A stretch of 64,000 nucleotides of DNA from Streptomyces californicus (GCF_000717645.1 NZ_JNZZ01000017.1:134949-198948); one strand, 5' to 3'; counted from the stretch's first letter, positions 36,553-47,824 are shown. The notes: generated from the sequence alone by a model not told the origin. Program-made: numbers and translations.

Positions 36553-37971
36553 GTGACCAGTGCAGCGAACGGACCGGAGTCCGGGGCCCGGGCGGCCCAC
36601 CCGGACCACCTCGGCCACGTCATCTTCATCACCGCTGCCGCGGCGATGGGCGGCTTCCTCTTCGGTTACGACAGCTCCGTCATCAACGGGGCCGTCGAGG
36701 CCATCCGCGACCGGTACGACATCGGCTCCGGCACGCTCGCCCAGGTCATCGCCATCGCCCTGATCGGCTGCGCGATCGGCGCCGCCACCGCCGGCCGCAT
36801 CGCCGACCGGATCGGCCGCATCCGCTGCATGCAGATCGCCTCGGTGCTCTTCACCGCCAGCGCCATCGGATCGGCGCTGCCGTTCGCGCTCTGGGACCTG
36901 GCGATGTGGCGCATCATCGGCGGCTTCGCCATCGGCATGGCCTCCGTGATCGGCCCGGCCTACATCGCCGAGGTCTCCCCGCCCGCCTACCGGGGCCGCC
37001 TCGGCTCCTTCCAGCAGGCCGCGATCGTCATCGGCATCGCCATCTCCCAGCTGGTGAACTACGCCGTCCTCCAGATCGCCGACGGCGACCAGCGCGGGAA
37101 GATCCTGGGCCTGGAGGCGTGGCAGTGGATGCTCGGCGTGATGGTCGTCCCGGCCGTGCTGTACGGGCTGCTCTCCTTCGCCATCCCCGAGTCCCCGCGC
37201 TTCCTGATCTCGGTCGGCAAGAAGGCCGAGGCCCGCAAGATCCTCGAAGAGGTCGAGGGCAAGGACATCGACCTCGACGCCCGGGTGACCGAGATCGAGA
37301 CGGCCATGCACCGCGAGCACAAGTCCTCCTTCAAGGACCTGCTCGGCAGCCGGTTCGTCTTCCTGCCGATCGTCTGGGTCGGTATCGGCCTGTCGATGTT
37401 CCAGCAGCTCGTCGGCATCAACGTCGCGTTCTACTACTCGGCGACGCTCTGGCAGTCCGTCGGCATCGACCCGACCGACTCGTTCTTCTACTCCTTCACC
37501 ACCTCGATCATCAACATCATCGGCACGGTGATCGCGATGGTGCTCGTGGACCGGGTGGGCCGCCGCCCGCTCGCCCTCGTCGGCTCCGTCGGCATGGCGG
37601 TCGCGCTGGCCGTCGAGGCGTGGGCCTTCTCCGCCGACCTGGTCGACGGCAAGCTGCCCACCGCCCAGGGCGCCACGGCGCTGGTCGCCGCCCACGTCTT
37701 CGTGCTCTTCTTCGCCCTGTCGTGGGGTGTGGTCGTCTGGGTCTTCCTGGGCGAGATGTTCCCGAACCGCCTGCGCGCCGCCGCCCTCGGCGTCGCCGTC
37801 TTCGCCCAGTGGATCGCCAACTGGGCGATCACCGCCAGCTTCCCGAGCCTGGCCGACTGGAACCTCTCCGGGACCTACATCATCTACACCTGCTTCGCCG
37901 TGCTCTCGATCCCCTTCGTGCTCAAGTTCGTGAAGGAGACCAAGGGCAAGACGCTGGAGGAGATGGGCTGA
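36553..37971 (+). CDS. glcP: MFS glucose permease (GlcP-like)
   Basis: 472 residues, sugar-porter subfamily with 12 predicted helices. Signatures are FGYDSSVINGAVEAI in helix 1, GRIADRIGRIRCM after helix 2, PESPRFL at the end of the first half, and QQLVGINVAFYYSATLW, the substrate-binding stretch of helix 7. The conserved DRVGRRPL follows. It matches Streptomyces GlcP, the glucose:H+ symporter required for glucose repression. GTG 36553 is preceded by AGGAG. The N-terminal 25 residues are hydrophilic. Confidence 0.92.
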   Translation: MTSAANGPESGARAAHPDHLGHVIFITAAAAMGGFLFGYDSSVINGAVEAIRDRYDIGSGTLAQVIAIALIGCAIGAATAGRIADRIGRIRCMQIASVLFTASAIGSALPFALWDLAMWRIIGGFAIGMASVIGPAYIAEVSPPAYRGRLGSFQQAAIVIGIAISQLVNYAVLQIADGDQRGKILGLEAWQWMLGVMVVPAVLYGLLSFAIPESPRFLISVGKKAEARKILEEVEGKDIDLDARVTEIETAMHREHKSSFKDLLGSRFVFLPIVWVGIGLSMFQQLVGINVAFYYSATLWQSVGIDPTDSFFYSFTTSIINIIGTVIAMVLVDRVGRRPLALVGSVGMAVALAVEAWAFSADLVDGKLPTAQGATALVAAHVFVLFFALSWGVVVWVFLGEMFPNRLRAAALGVAVFAQWIANWAITASFPSLADWNLSGTYIIYTCFAVLSIPFVLKFVKETKGKTLEEMG

Positions 37972-38030
37972 CCCCCTTCCCCCCTACGGCTCCGAGAGCC
38001 CCTGCGGCCCCGGAATCCCCGGTGGCCCCC

Positions 38031-38064
38031 GACGGCCCCGGCTCACCCGTGAGCCGGGGCCGTC
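38031..38064. terminator. Terminator between glcP and LLM gene
   Basis: 16-bp perfect stem GACGGCCCCGGCTCAC with a 2-base loop. It includes the last seven codons of the convergent LLM gene and serves glcP on the plus strand. Confidence 0.8.
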
Positions 38065-39023
38065 GTCTTCCCCGCCGCCTCGCAGAACAACCGCAGGCTC
38101 CGCCACCCCTCCTCCACCGGCATCCCGCCGCACAGCGGATGCAGCACCAGGCTCTGCGCGTCCAGGGCCGCCAGCTCGTCCGGCGTGACGATCCGGTGGA
38201 CGCCCTCCTCGCGCAGCTCCGCCACCGTCGCCGCTCCCGAGCGCACCGCCGAGCGGATGTCCTTCGACTGCCAGGAGGCGTACGTCCGCGCCTCGTGCAG
38301 CAGGTGCTCCCCGTACAGCGCCCACGCGCGGTCCGGGTCCTCGGCGACGTGCAGCAGCGGGGTGCGCTCCTGCGGCATCATGCAGAAGCCCGCCGTCCCG
38401 TGCTCGGCGCACTGCCGCTGGTAGTACGCCTCCAGCTCCGGCAGATGCGCGCTCGGGAACAGCGGCAGCCCCAGCCGCGCCGCCCGCCGCGCCGCCGGAC
38501 GGGAGCTGCCGCCGACCAGGAGCGGCGGGTGCGGCCGCGTGTACGGGCGCGGGGTGACGCGTACGGTACGGCCCCGGTACGGGAACGGCTCCCCGGTCCA
38601 CGCGGCCAGCAGGGTCTCCAGCAGTTCGTCCTGGAGCCCGCCGCGCCGCCCCCACTCCACCCCGGCCCGCTCGTACTCCTCGGGGCGGTAGCCGATGCCC
38701 GCCACCGTCACCAGCCGGCCCGCGCTCAGCAGGTCCAGCACCGCGATGTCCTCCGCGAGGCGCAGCGGATCGTACAGCGGCCCGATGGCGGCCGACACGG
38801 TCACCGCGATCCGCCGGGTGGCGCCGAAGACCGCCCCGGCGAAGGCGAACGGCGAGGGCAGCCAGGAGTTCGCCGCCCCGTGGTGCTCCTCGGTCTGCAC
38901 GGTGTCGACGCCGTGCCCGTCCGCGTACGCCGCCATCTCCAGGGCGGCGCGGTAGCGGGCCGCGAGCGATACGCGGGTGGCGTCGGGCTCGACGAGATTG
39001 AACCGGACCACTGTGAAGGCCAT
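38043..39023 (-). CDS. LLM-class flavin/F420-dependent oxidoreductase
   Basis: 326 residues with the luciferase-like TIM barrel: VDTVQTEEHHGAANSWLPSP near residues 40-58, IGPLYDPLRLAEDIAVLDLL near 80-100, and GGSSRPAARRAARLGLPL near 175-192. Such enzymes use FMN or F420; the fold alone does not decide. cofC in this window shows the organism makes F420. Substrate unknown. A TGACGC/GCGTCA palindrome about 100 bases upstream suggests control by a TetR-type repressor encoded elsewhere. Confidence 0.9.
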   Translation of the reverse strand: MAFTVVRFNLVEPDATRVSLAARYRAALEMAAYADGHGVDTVQTEEHHGAANSWLPSPFAFAGAVFGATRRIAVTVSAAIGPLYDPLRLAEDIAVLDLLSAGRLVTVAGIGYRPEEYERAGVEWGRRGGLQDELLETLLAAWTGEPFPYRGRTVRVTPRPYTRPHPPLLVGGSSRPAARRAARLGLPLFPSAHLPELEAYYQRQCAEHGTAGFCMMPQERTPLLHVAEDPDRAWALYGEHLLHEARTYASWQSKDIRSAVRSGAATVAELREEGVHRIVTPDELAALDAQSLVLHPLCGGMPVEEGWRSLRLFCEAAGKTTAPAHG

Positions 39024-39123
39024 CGGGGCGTCCCTTCGCCGGGGCGGACAGGCGGGCGGACAGGCGGACGGGCGGGTGTGCGGCGTGCCCAGCCGCGCCG
39101 TCGGGCAGGCGGGCGCACCGTAG

Positions 39124-39138
39124 CTGACGCAGCGTCAG
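39124..39138. promoter_or_regulatory. TetR-type palindrome upstream of LLM gene
   Basis: CTGACGCAGCGTCAG is a perfect 15-base palindrome around a central A. The TGACGC-N-GCGTCA form is common for TetR-family operators in actinobacteria. No TetR gene is in the window. Confidence 0.5.
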
Positions 39139-39265
39139 ATGTGTAGGGGGTGGCGTCCGGGGCCTGCCGCCGGTGCCGCCAAAAGGTGCATATGGGGTCG
39201 CTGGATCGCCGAGGGCCAGCCGGGGCAGCGCCGGGGGGACGGCCGTGGCCGATACTGGACAGGTT

Positions 39266-40468
39266 ATGGAAATCGTCATCCTCGCTGTAGTCATCGCCCT
39301 GGTCGCTGTCGGCCTGGTCGGCGGGCTCGTGGTCGGCAGCCGCAAGAAGAAGAAGCTGCCGCCCCCGCCGCCGAGCACACCGACCATCACCCCTCCCGCC
39401 GAACCGCAGGTCGGCGAGGAGGCCGAGAAGCCGCGCGACGAAGCGCGGCGCACCATCGACGACGTCGGCCTCCCGGACGCCACCGCGCCCGTGGAGGAGG
39501 CGCCGGTCGTCGAGGTCCCCGAGGCCCCGGCGCTGGACGTCCCCGAACCCACCGCCGGGCGGCTCGTCCGGCTGCGGGCCCGGCTCGCCCGCTCGCAGAA
39601 CTCCCTGGGCAAGGGGCTCCTCACCCTGCTCTCCCGGGACAACCTCGACGAGGACACCTGGGAGGAGATCGAGGACACCCTCCTCACCGCCGACGTCGGC
39701 GTCGCCCCCACCCAGGAACTGGTCGAGCGGCTGCGCGAGCGCGTCCGCGTGCTCGGCACCCGCACCCCCGAGGAACTGCGCGCCCTCCTCCGCGAAGAGC
39801 TGATCACCCTGCTCGGCCCGGACTTCGACCGCGAGGTCAAGACCGAGGGCGGCGCGGAGACCCCCGGCGTCGTCATGGTCGTCGGCGTCAACGGCACCGG
39901 CAAGACCACCACCACCGGCAAGCTGGCCCGGGTGCTCGTCGCCGACGGCCGCAGCGTCGTCCTCGGCGCGGCCGACACCTTCCGCGCGGCCGCCGCCGAC
40001 CAGCTCCAGACCTGGGGCGAGCGCGTCGGAGCCCGTACGGTCCGCGGTCCCGAGGGCGGGGACCCGGCCTCGATCGCCTACGACGCGGTCAAGGAGGGCA
40101 TCGCGGAGGGCGCGGACGTCGTCCTCATCGACACCGCGGGCCGGCTGCACACCAAGACCGGCCTCATGGACGAGCTGGGCAAGGTCAAGCGCGTCGTGGA
40201 GAAGCACGGCCCGCTGGACGAGGTGCTGCTCGTCCTGGACGCCACCACCGGGCAGAACGGCCTGGTCCAGGCGCGGGTGTTCGCGGAGGTCGTGGACATC
40301 ACCGGCATCGTCCTCACCAAGCTCGACGGCACCGCCAAGGGCGGCATCGTCATCGCGGTCCAGCGCGAGCTGGGCGTACCGGTGAAGCTGATCGGCCTCG
40401 GCGAGGGCCCGGACGACCTCGCCCCGTTCGAGCCGGGCGCCTTCGTGGACGCCCTGATCGGCGACTGA
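39266..40468 (+). CDS. ftsY: Signal recognition particle receptor FtsY
   Basis: 400 residues. An N-terminal membrane helix (EIVILAVVIALVAVGLVG) is followed by a Pro/Glu linker to about 105 and then the NG domain. G motifs: VGVNGTGKTTTTGKLA, DTFRAAAADQL, DTAGRLHTK and TKLDGTAKGG. It docks Ffh-ribosome complexes at the membrane; ffh is at 47825. ATG 39266 begins just before the membrane helix. No ribosome site is visible and GATACT lies 10 bases upstream. Confidence 0.97.
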   Translation: MEIVILAVVIALVAVGLVGGLVVGSRKKKKLPPPPPSTPTITPPAEPQVGEEAEKPRDEARRTIDDVGLPDATAPVEEAPVVEVPEAPALDVPEPTAGRLVRLRARLARSQNSLGKGLLTLLSRDNLDEDTWEEIEDTLLTADVGVAPTQELVERLRERVRVLGTRTPEELRALLREELITLLGPDFDREVKTEGGAETPGVVMVVGVNGTGKTTTTGKLARVLVADGRSVVLGAADTFRAAAADQLQTWGERVGARTVRGPEGGDPASIAYDAVKEGIAEGADVVLIDTAGRLHTKTGLMDELGKVKRVVEKHGPLDEVLLVLDATTGQNGLVQARVFAEVVDITGIVLTKLDGTAKGGIVIAVQRELGVPVKLIGLGEGPDDLAPFEPGAFVDALIGD

Positions 40469-40481
40469 CCCGCACCACGCG

Positions 40482-40531
40482 ACGGCGGACGGGCGGCCGC
40501 TCCCACGGGGAGCGCGCCGCCCGTCCGCCGT
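40482..40531. terminator. Long bidirectional hairpin after ftsY
   Basis: 15-bp outer stem ACGGCGGACGGGCGG/complement enclosing a second CGCTCCC hairpin, between the convergent stops of ftsY and the primase-like gene. Confidence 0.75.
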
Positions 40532-40543
40532 ACCGGGGGCTTC

Positions 40544-41191
40544 CTACGAGCGGTGGCAGACGTACGCCAGCGCCCCCAGCAGCAGCCGGGCCGGCGGGGG
40601 AGCGGCCGCCGTGTCCAGCGCGGGGGCCCGCAGCCAGCGGACCGGGCCGAGGCCGCCGAGGTCCGAGGGCGGGGCCGTGACGTACGCCCCGGGGCCGAGG
40701 GCGCGCAGGTCGAGGTCCGCGTCGTCCCAGCCCGTCCGGTAGAGCAGCGCCGGCAGTTCGGCGGCGGCCCCGGGGGCGACGAAGAACTGCGCCCGACCGG
40801 TCGGCGTCACCGCGACCGGCCCCGACGGCAGCCCCATCCGCTCCATCCGCACCACCGCCCGCCGCCCGGCCTGCTCCGCCACCTCCAGGACGTCGAAGGA
40901 GCGCCCCACGGGCAGCAGCATCGCCGCGCCGGGCGTGTCGGCCCAGGCGTCCGCCGCGCGGTCCAGCCCGGTGCCCGCCGGGACCTCGGGGGCGAAGTCC
41001 AGGGGGTGGGCCCCCGGCGCCGGACAGCCGGCGTCGCCGCACGAGCAGGCGCCGGACTCCGCCCGCGCCCCGGGCCGTACCGCCCAGCCCCACAGCCCTG
41101 TGTACTCGGCCACCGCCGTGCCCGCGGTGCCGCGGTGGCGTCGCCGCGCACCGGATCGCATCTCCCGGATGCCGCCGATAGTGAAGCCCAT
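40544..41191 (-). CDS. Degenerate primase-polymerase (Prim-Pol) N-terminal domain protein
   Basis: 215 residues related to the bifunctional DNA primase/polymerase N-terminal family. GLWGWAVRPGARAESGACSC opens the fold, CSCGDAGCPAPGAHPLDF is the typical second block, and FDVLEVAEQAG sits where catalytic members have the two-Asp DxD motif. Here the second Asp is not present, so polymerase activity is doubtful. No helicase domain is attached. It lies between ftsY and nsdA, as in other streptomycetes. ATG at 41191. The role is unknown. Confidence 0.8.
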   Translation of the reverse strand: MGFTIGGIREMRSGARRRHRGTAGTAVAEYTGLWGWAVRPGARAESGACSCGDAGCPAPGAHPLDFAPEVPAGTGLDRAADAWADTPGAAMLLPVGRSFDVLEVAEQAGRRAVVRMERMGLPSGPVAVTPTGRAQFFVAPGAAAELPALLYRTGWDDADLDLRALGPGAYVTAPPSDLGGLGPVRWLRAPALDTAAAPPPARLLLGALAYVCHRS

Positions 41192-41604
41192 GCCCCCTCC
41201 AACGGGTCCGTCTCGCCGGTGGTTACGTCCCGCGTCGCCCGGGTAACCCTCCGTCGCTGAACTCGATCGAGTGGCGTACGCGGGAGCGCGAAAGGGAGTG
41301 CGCCACGGTGCGCGCGCCCCCGAATGCTTCTTCCTGCTCGCCCTCGGTCCTGTTCGGTCAAGTCAAGCGCGCTCAGCGGCGGTCGGGTTCATCAGAAGGG
41401 GTGGCGAATGGTGGCGTTTCCTCAACTCCCGTCGCGGCAGGGGTGATCGTAGGATTACCGTCGGTACGCGAACTCCTGGAAGGATGGGTCCCGCGGGTAT
41501 GCCGCAGGCAACCCGATTTCCTGTTCGAGGGTGATGAACTCCCGTACGGACAGCACCGATGCACGGCATTCTGACAACGGTTCGCGCGATGAGAATTCGG
41601 CGGG
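41192..41604. other. Intergenic region between the Prim-Pol-like gene and nsdA
   Basis: 413 bases. It holds GGTTAC...GTAACC (41221-41248) and the perfect 12-base palindrome ACTCGATCGAGT (41261-41272), both near the minus-strand start, so they may control that gene. The remainder is moderately AT-richer and is probably the nsdA promoter and leader. No supported gene. Confidence 0.4.
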
Positions 41605-43095
41605 ATGGGGGGCGTTCCAGTGGGTGGCAGCGGCGCAGACGGCACGGATGCCGGAAAGCGGCCCAACGCGGAGTTGGGGTCGTGGTTCGTGCGCAGTGGC
41701 TGGTCCAAGGGCGAGCTGGCCCGCCAGGTCAACCGGCGGGCACGCCAGATGGGCGCCCTCCACATCAGTACCGACACCTCCCGGGTGCGGCGCTGGCTCG
41801 ACGGGGAGCAGCCGCGTGAGCCGATCCCGCGCATCCTCTCCGAACTGTTCTCGGAGCGCTTCGGGGCCGTCGTCGCCATCGAGCAGTTGGGGCTGCGCAC
41901 CGCCCACCAGTCACCCTCGGTGGCCGGGGTCGACCTGCCCTGGGCCGGTCCGCGGACCGTCGCCCTCCTCAGCGAGTTCTCCCGCAGCGACCTCATGCTC
42001 GCCCGGCGCGGCTTCCTCGGCTCCTCGCTGACGCTGGCCGCCGGGCCCGCCCTCATCGAGCCCATGCAGCGCTGGCTGGCCCCCGTCCCCGCGCAGGGCC
42101 CCGGCACGCCCGAGGCCCCGGCCGCCGAACCCCGCCCCTCCCGGCTCTCCCCGCCCGAGCTGGACCTGCTGGAGTCCACCACCGCGATGTTCCGCCAGTG
42201 GGACGCCCAGTGCGGCGGCGGACTGCGCCGCAAGGCCGTCGTCGGACAGCTGCACGAGGTCACCGACCTGCTCCAGGAGCCGCAGCCGGGCCCCACCGCC
42301 CAGCGCCTCTTCCGCTGCGCCGCCGAACTGGCCGAGCTGGCGGGCTGGATGAGCTACGACGTCGGCCTCCAGCCCACCGCCCAGAAGTACTTCGTGCTCG
42401 CCCTGCACGCCGCCAAGGAGGCCGGCGACAAACCGCTCGGCAGCTACATCCTCTCCAGCATGAGCCGCCAGATGATCCACCTCGGCCGCCCCGACGACGC
42501 CCTGGAACTCATCCACCTCGCCCAGTACGGCAGTCGGGACTGCGCCACCTCCCGCACCCAGGCGATGCTGTATGCGATGGAGGCCCGCGCCTACGCCAAC
42601 ATGGGCCAGCCCAGCAAGTGCAAGCGGGCCGTCCGGATGGCCGAGGACACCTTCGAGGACGCCGGCCTCGACGGCGAGCCCGAGCCCGACTGGATCCGCT
42701 TCTTCTCCGAGGCCGAGCTGAACGGGGAGAACGCCCACTCCTACCGCGACCTGGCCTACGTCGCCGGCCGCAGCCCCACCTACGCCTCGCTCGCCGAACC
42801 CGTCATGGAGAAGGCCGTCGAGCTGTTCGGCGACGACGACGAGCACCAGCGCTCCTACGCGCTCAACCTCATCGGCATGGCCACCGTCCACCTGCTCCAG
42901 CGCGAGCCCGAGCAGTCCACCGTGCTGGCCGCCCGCGCCCTGAAGATCGCCAAGAAGGTCCGCTCCGAGCGCGTCAACACGCGTCTGCGCAAGACCGTCG
43001 ACACCGCCGCCCGCGACTTCGGGGACGTCGCCGACGTCGCCCGGCTCACCGACATGCTCCACGAACAGCTCCCGGAGACCGCCGAAGCGGTCTGA
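41605..43095 (+). CDS. nsdA: Negative regulator of sporulation and antibiotic production NsdA
   Basis: 496 residues. The N-terminal XRE-like region has LGSWFVRSGWSKGELARQVN and TDTSRVRRWLDGEQPREPIP. A hydrophobic/Ala linker follows, then a long TPR-like helical domain (about 190-480), e.g. QPTAQKYFVLALHAAKEAG and HQRSYALNLIGMATVHLLQ. Loss of nsdA in S. coelicolor raises actinorhodin and sporulation. ATG 41605 gives MGGVPVGGSGADG; GTG 41620 with GGGGGG before it is an alternative. It stands directly before the nitrogen operon. Confidence 0.92.
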   Translation: MGGVPVGGSGADGTDAGKRPNAELGSWFVRSGWSKGELARQVNRRARQMGALHISTDTSRVRRWLDGEQPREPIPRILSELFSERFGAVVAIEQLGLRTAHQSPSVAGVDLPWAGPRTVALLSEFSRSDLMLARRGFLGSSLTLAAGPALIEPMQRWLAPVPAQGPGTPEAPAAEPRPSRLSPPELDLLESTTAMFRQWDAQCGGGLRRKAVVGQLHEVTDLLQEPQPGPTAQRLFRCAAELAELAGWMSYDVGLQPTAQKYFVLALHAAKEAGDKPLGSYILSSMSRQMIHLGRPDDALELIHLAQYGSRDCATSRTQAMLYAMEARAYANMGQPSKCKRAVRMAEDTFEDAGLDGEPEPDWIRFFSEAELNGENAHSYRDLAYVAGRSPTYASLAEPVMEKAVELFGDDDEHQRSYALNLIGMATVHLLQREPEQSTVLAARALKIAKKVRSERVNTRLRKTVDTAARDFGDVADVARLTDMLHEQLPETAEAV

Positions 43096-43382
43096 CCGGC
43101 CCCCGGCCCCGGCCGCGGCGCCCCCTTCCGTACACCCCGACTCGGCTCCCCCATCGCCCGGTCACGCGGAGGAGCGCCGCGGCCGGTTTCTTTCGCCCGC
43201 GACCGGCTTCCGCCGCGGTGCGGGCCGTGCCCCATGTGTGCCGCGGGCCGTGTACGGCGGGTGGTGGGCGGGCCGTGCCCGGCGCGCACCGCGCGGCCCG
43301 CCCACGGCGTCCGCCGCAGGGTAGGCGGCCGACCGGACGCGCCACCCGCGGTTCATCCGCCCGTAACACGCACCGCCTCTTC

Positions 43383-43420
43383 GTCACGCCCGGGAAACAC
43401 CGTGCGGCATCCCATGAAAC
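43383..43420 (+). promoter_or_regulatory. GlnR box of amtB-glnK-glnD
   Basis: GTCAC-n6-GAAAC-n6-CGGCA-n6-GAAAC fits the actinomycete GlnR double box (a-n6-b-n6-a-n6-b) with exact spacing. It ends 104 bases before the amtB start. An extra GTAAC lies shortly upstream. Nitrogen-limited activation by GlnR is expected. The rest of 43096-43524 shows no gene. Confidence 0.75.
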
Positions 43421-43448
43421 GGCTCTGAGCCAATCTCGTGGCTCATAA

Positions 43449-45212
<1,764 letters not shown>

Positions 45213-45242
45213 CCGACGGCCCACGAACGGAAGGCAGCGCGG

Positions 45243-47702
45243 GTGACGAGTACCGAAGCGACCACCGAAACCGAAGGCTCGGGACCCAGCGGCTACGCGG
45301 CGGCCCGGCTGCGCCTCCTCCAGCAGGAGGCGCGGTCCGGGCCGCCGCGCCGTGCGGCCCTCGCCCGCCTCACCGACGACTGGCTCACCGGCCTCTTCAC
45401 GGCCGCCGCCACCCGTACCGGGGTGCGCGGCGCCGCCCTCGTCGCCGTCGGCGGCTACGGGCGCGGCGAACTCTCCCCGCGCAGCGACCTCGACCTGCTC
45501 CTGCTGCACGACGGCAAGGCGGACCCGGCCGCCCTCGCCGCCCTCGCGGACGCCGTCTGGTACCCGGTCTGGGACCTGGGCATCGCCCTCGACCACTCCG
45601 TACGCACCCCCGCCGAGGCCCGGAAGACCGCCGGCGAGGACCTCAAGGTCCAGCTCGGCCTGCTCGACGCCCGCCCGGTCGCCGGCGACCTCGGCCTCGT
45701 CGCCTCCCTGCGCACCGCGATCCTCGCCGACTGGCGCAACCAGGCCGCCGGACGGCTCCCCGCCCTCATCGCGCTCGGCCGGGAACGCGCGGAACGGGCG
45801 GGCGAGCTCCCGTTCCTCCTGGAACCCGACCTCAAGGAGGCCCGCGGCGGCCTCCGCGACGCCACCGCCCTGCGCGCCGTCGCCGCCTCCTGGGTCGCCG
45901 ACGCCCCCCGCGAAGGGCTCGACCGGGCGCGCCGCACCCTCCTCGACGTCCGCGACGCCCTCCACCTCACCACCGGACGCGCCACCGACCGCCTCGCCCT
46001 CCAGGAACAGGACCAGGTCGCCCGAGCGCTCGGCCTGCTCGACGCCGACACCCTGCTGCGCCAGGTCTACGAAGCCGCGCGCACGGTCTCGTACGCCACC
46101 GACGTCACCTGGCGCGAGGTCGAGCGGGTCCTGCGCGCCCGCTCCGCCCGCCCGAAGCTGCGCGCCCTGCTCACCGGCGGCCTCGGCGCCAGGCCCGCCC
46201 CCGAGCGCGCCCCGCTCGCCGACGGCGTGGTGGACGCGGACGGGGAAGTGGTCCTCGCCCGCGCCGCCCGCCCCGAACGCGACCCCGTCCTCACCCTGCG
46301 CGCCGCCGCGGCCGCCGCCGAGGCCGGACTCCCGCTCTCCCGCCACCTCGTACGCCACCTGGCGGCCACCGCCCGGCCGCTGCCGGTGCCCTGGCCCCCC
46401 GAGGCCCGCGAGGAACTGGTCACCCTGCTCGGCGCGGGCGAGGCCACCGTCCCCGTCTGGGAGGCCCTGGAGGCGGAGGGGATCATCACCCGGCTGCTGC
46501 CCGACTGGGAACGTGTCCACTGCCGCCCCCAGCGCAACCCCGTCCACACCTGGACCGTCGACCGGCACCTCGTGGAGACCGCCGTCCGCGCCGCCTCCCT
46601 CACCCGCCGCGTCCACCGCCCCGACCTGCTCCTGGTCGCCGCCCTCCTGCACGACATCGGCAAGGGGTGGCCCGGCGACCACTCCGTGGCCGGCGAGGTC
46701 ATCGCCCGCGACATGGCCACCCGGATCGGCTTCGACCAGCAGGACGTGGGCGTCGTCGCCACTCTCGTACGCCACCACCTGCTGCTCGTCGAGACCGCCA
46801 CCCGGCGCGACCTCGACGACCCCGCCACCGTCCAGGCCGTCGCGGCGGCCGTGGGCAGCGCCTCCACCCTGGAGCTGCTGCACGCCCTCACCGAGGCCGA
46901 CGCCCTCGCCACCGGGCCCGCCGCCTGGAGCACCTGGCGCGCCTCACTCGTCGCCGACCTGGTCAAACGCGTCACGGCCGTGTTCGCCGGGGAGCTCCCC
47001 GATGAGCCCGTCGAGGACGCGCCCGGCACCGAGCACGAACGGCTCGCCGTCGAGGCCCTGCGCACCGGCGGGCCCGTCCTCACCCTGCACACCCGAACCG
47101 AGGACCCCGACGGGGACGGCGAGGTCGCACCGGTCGGCGTCGAACTCCTCATCGCCCTGCCCGACCGCCCCGGCGTCCTGCCCGCCGCCGCGGGCGTCCT
47201 CGCCCTCCACCGCCTCACCGTCCGCTCCGCCGACCTGCGCGCGCTGGAACTGCCCGACGAGGTGGGGGAGCGGACGGACCTGCTCCTGCTCAGCTGGCGG
47301 GTGGCCGCCGAGTACGGCTCCCTCCCGGAGGCCGCCCGCCTCCGCGCCGACCTCGTACGCGCCCTGGACGGCTCCCTGGACATCCGCGCCCGGCTCGCCG
47401 AACGGGAGGCCGCCCAACCCCGCAGGCGCGGGGTGAAGGCCCCGCCGCCCCGGGTCGCCGTCGCCGCCGCGGGCTCCCGCCGCGCCACCGTCATCGAGGT
47501 CCGCGCCCAGGACGCCCCCGGCCTGCTGCACCGCATCGGCCGGGCCCTGGAGGAGAGCGCGGTACGGGTGCGGAGCGCCCATGTCTCCACCCTCGGCGCC
47601 AACGCCGTGGACGCCTTCTACGTCACCGGCGCCGACGGCGAACCCCTGCCCCCGGAACGGGCCGCCGAGGTGGTCCGGGAGGTCGAGAAGGCCCTCGGCT
47701 GA
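45243..47702 (+). CDS. glnD: PII adenylyl/uridylyltransferase
   Basis: 819 residues. The nucleotidyltransferase core GGYGRGELSPRSDLDLLLL lies near 63-81, the HD hydrolase motif LHDIGKGWPGDHS near 475, and two ACT domains at the C-terminus (about 625-700 and 745-819) sense glutamine. In Streptomyces GlnD adenylylates GlnK at Tyr51. GTG at 45243 lies 30 bases after glnK, completing the amtB-glnK-glnD operon. Confidence 0.97.
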   Translation: MTSTEATTETEGSGPSGYAAARLRLLQQEARSGPPRRAALARLTDDWLTGLFTAAATRTGVRGAALVAVGGYGRGELSPRSDLDLLLLHDGKADPAALAALADAVWYPVWDLGIALDHSVRTPAEARKTAGEDLKVQLGLLDARPVAGDLGLVASLRTAILADWRNQAAGRLPALIALGRERAERAGELPFLLEPDLKEARGGLRDATALRAVAASWVADAPREGLDRARRTLLDVRDALHLTTGRATDRLALQEQDQVARALGLLDADTLLRQVYEAARTVSYATDVTWREVERVLRARSARPKLRALLTGGLGARPAPERAPLADGVVDADGEVVLARAARPERDPVLTLRAAAAAAEAGLPLSRHLVRHLAATARPLPVPWPPEAREELVTLLGAGEATVPVWEALEAEGIITRLLPDWERVHCRPQRNPVHTWTVDRHLVETAVRAASLTRRVHRPDLLLVAALLHDIGKGWPGDHSVAGEVIARDMATRIGFDQQDVGVVATLVRHHLLLVETATRRDLDDPATVQAVAAAVGSASTLELLHALTEADALATGPAAWSTWRASLVADLVKRVTAVFAGELPDEPVEDAPGTEHERLAVEALRTGGPVLTLHTRTEDPDGDGEVAPVGVELLIALPDRPGVLPAAAGVLALHRLTVRSADLRALELPDEVGERTDLLLLSWRVAAEYGSLPEAARLRADLVRALDGSLDIRARLAEREAAQPRRRGVKAPPPRVAVAAAGSRRATVIEVRAQDAPGLLHRIGRALEESAVRVRSAHVSTLGANAVDAFYVTGADGEPLPPERAAEVVREVEKALG

Positions 47703-47717
47703 CCGCGTACCGACGGC

Positions 47718-47745
47718 CCTCGCCCGGCAGTGTCCGGGCGAGGGC
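47718..47745 (+). terminator. Nitrogen operon terminator
   Basis: 11-bp stem CCCTCGCCCGG with a CAGTGT loop, 15 bases after glnD. A GATACC hexamer about 50 bases before ffh suggests ffh has its own promoter. Confidence 0.75.
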
Positions 47746-47824
47746 TTGGCGTTCTCCGGGGGGCGGATACCCTGGAGGGCGATTGACCAGCCCCCGACCC
47801 CGACCCTGAGGACCGACGAGCGCC

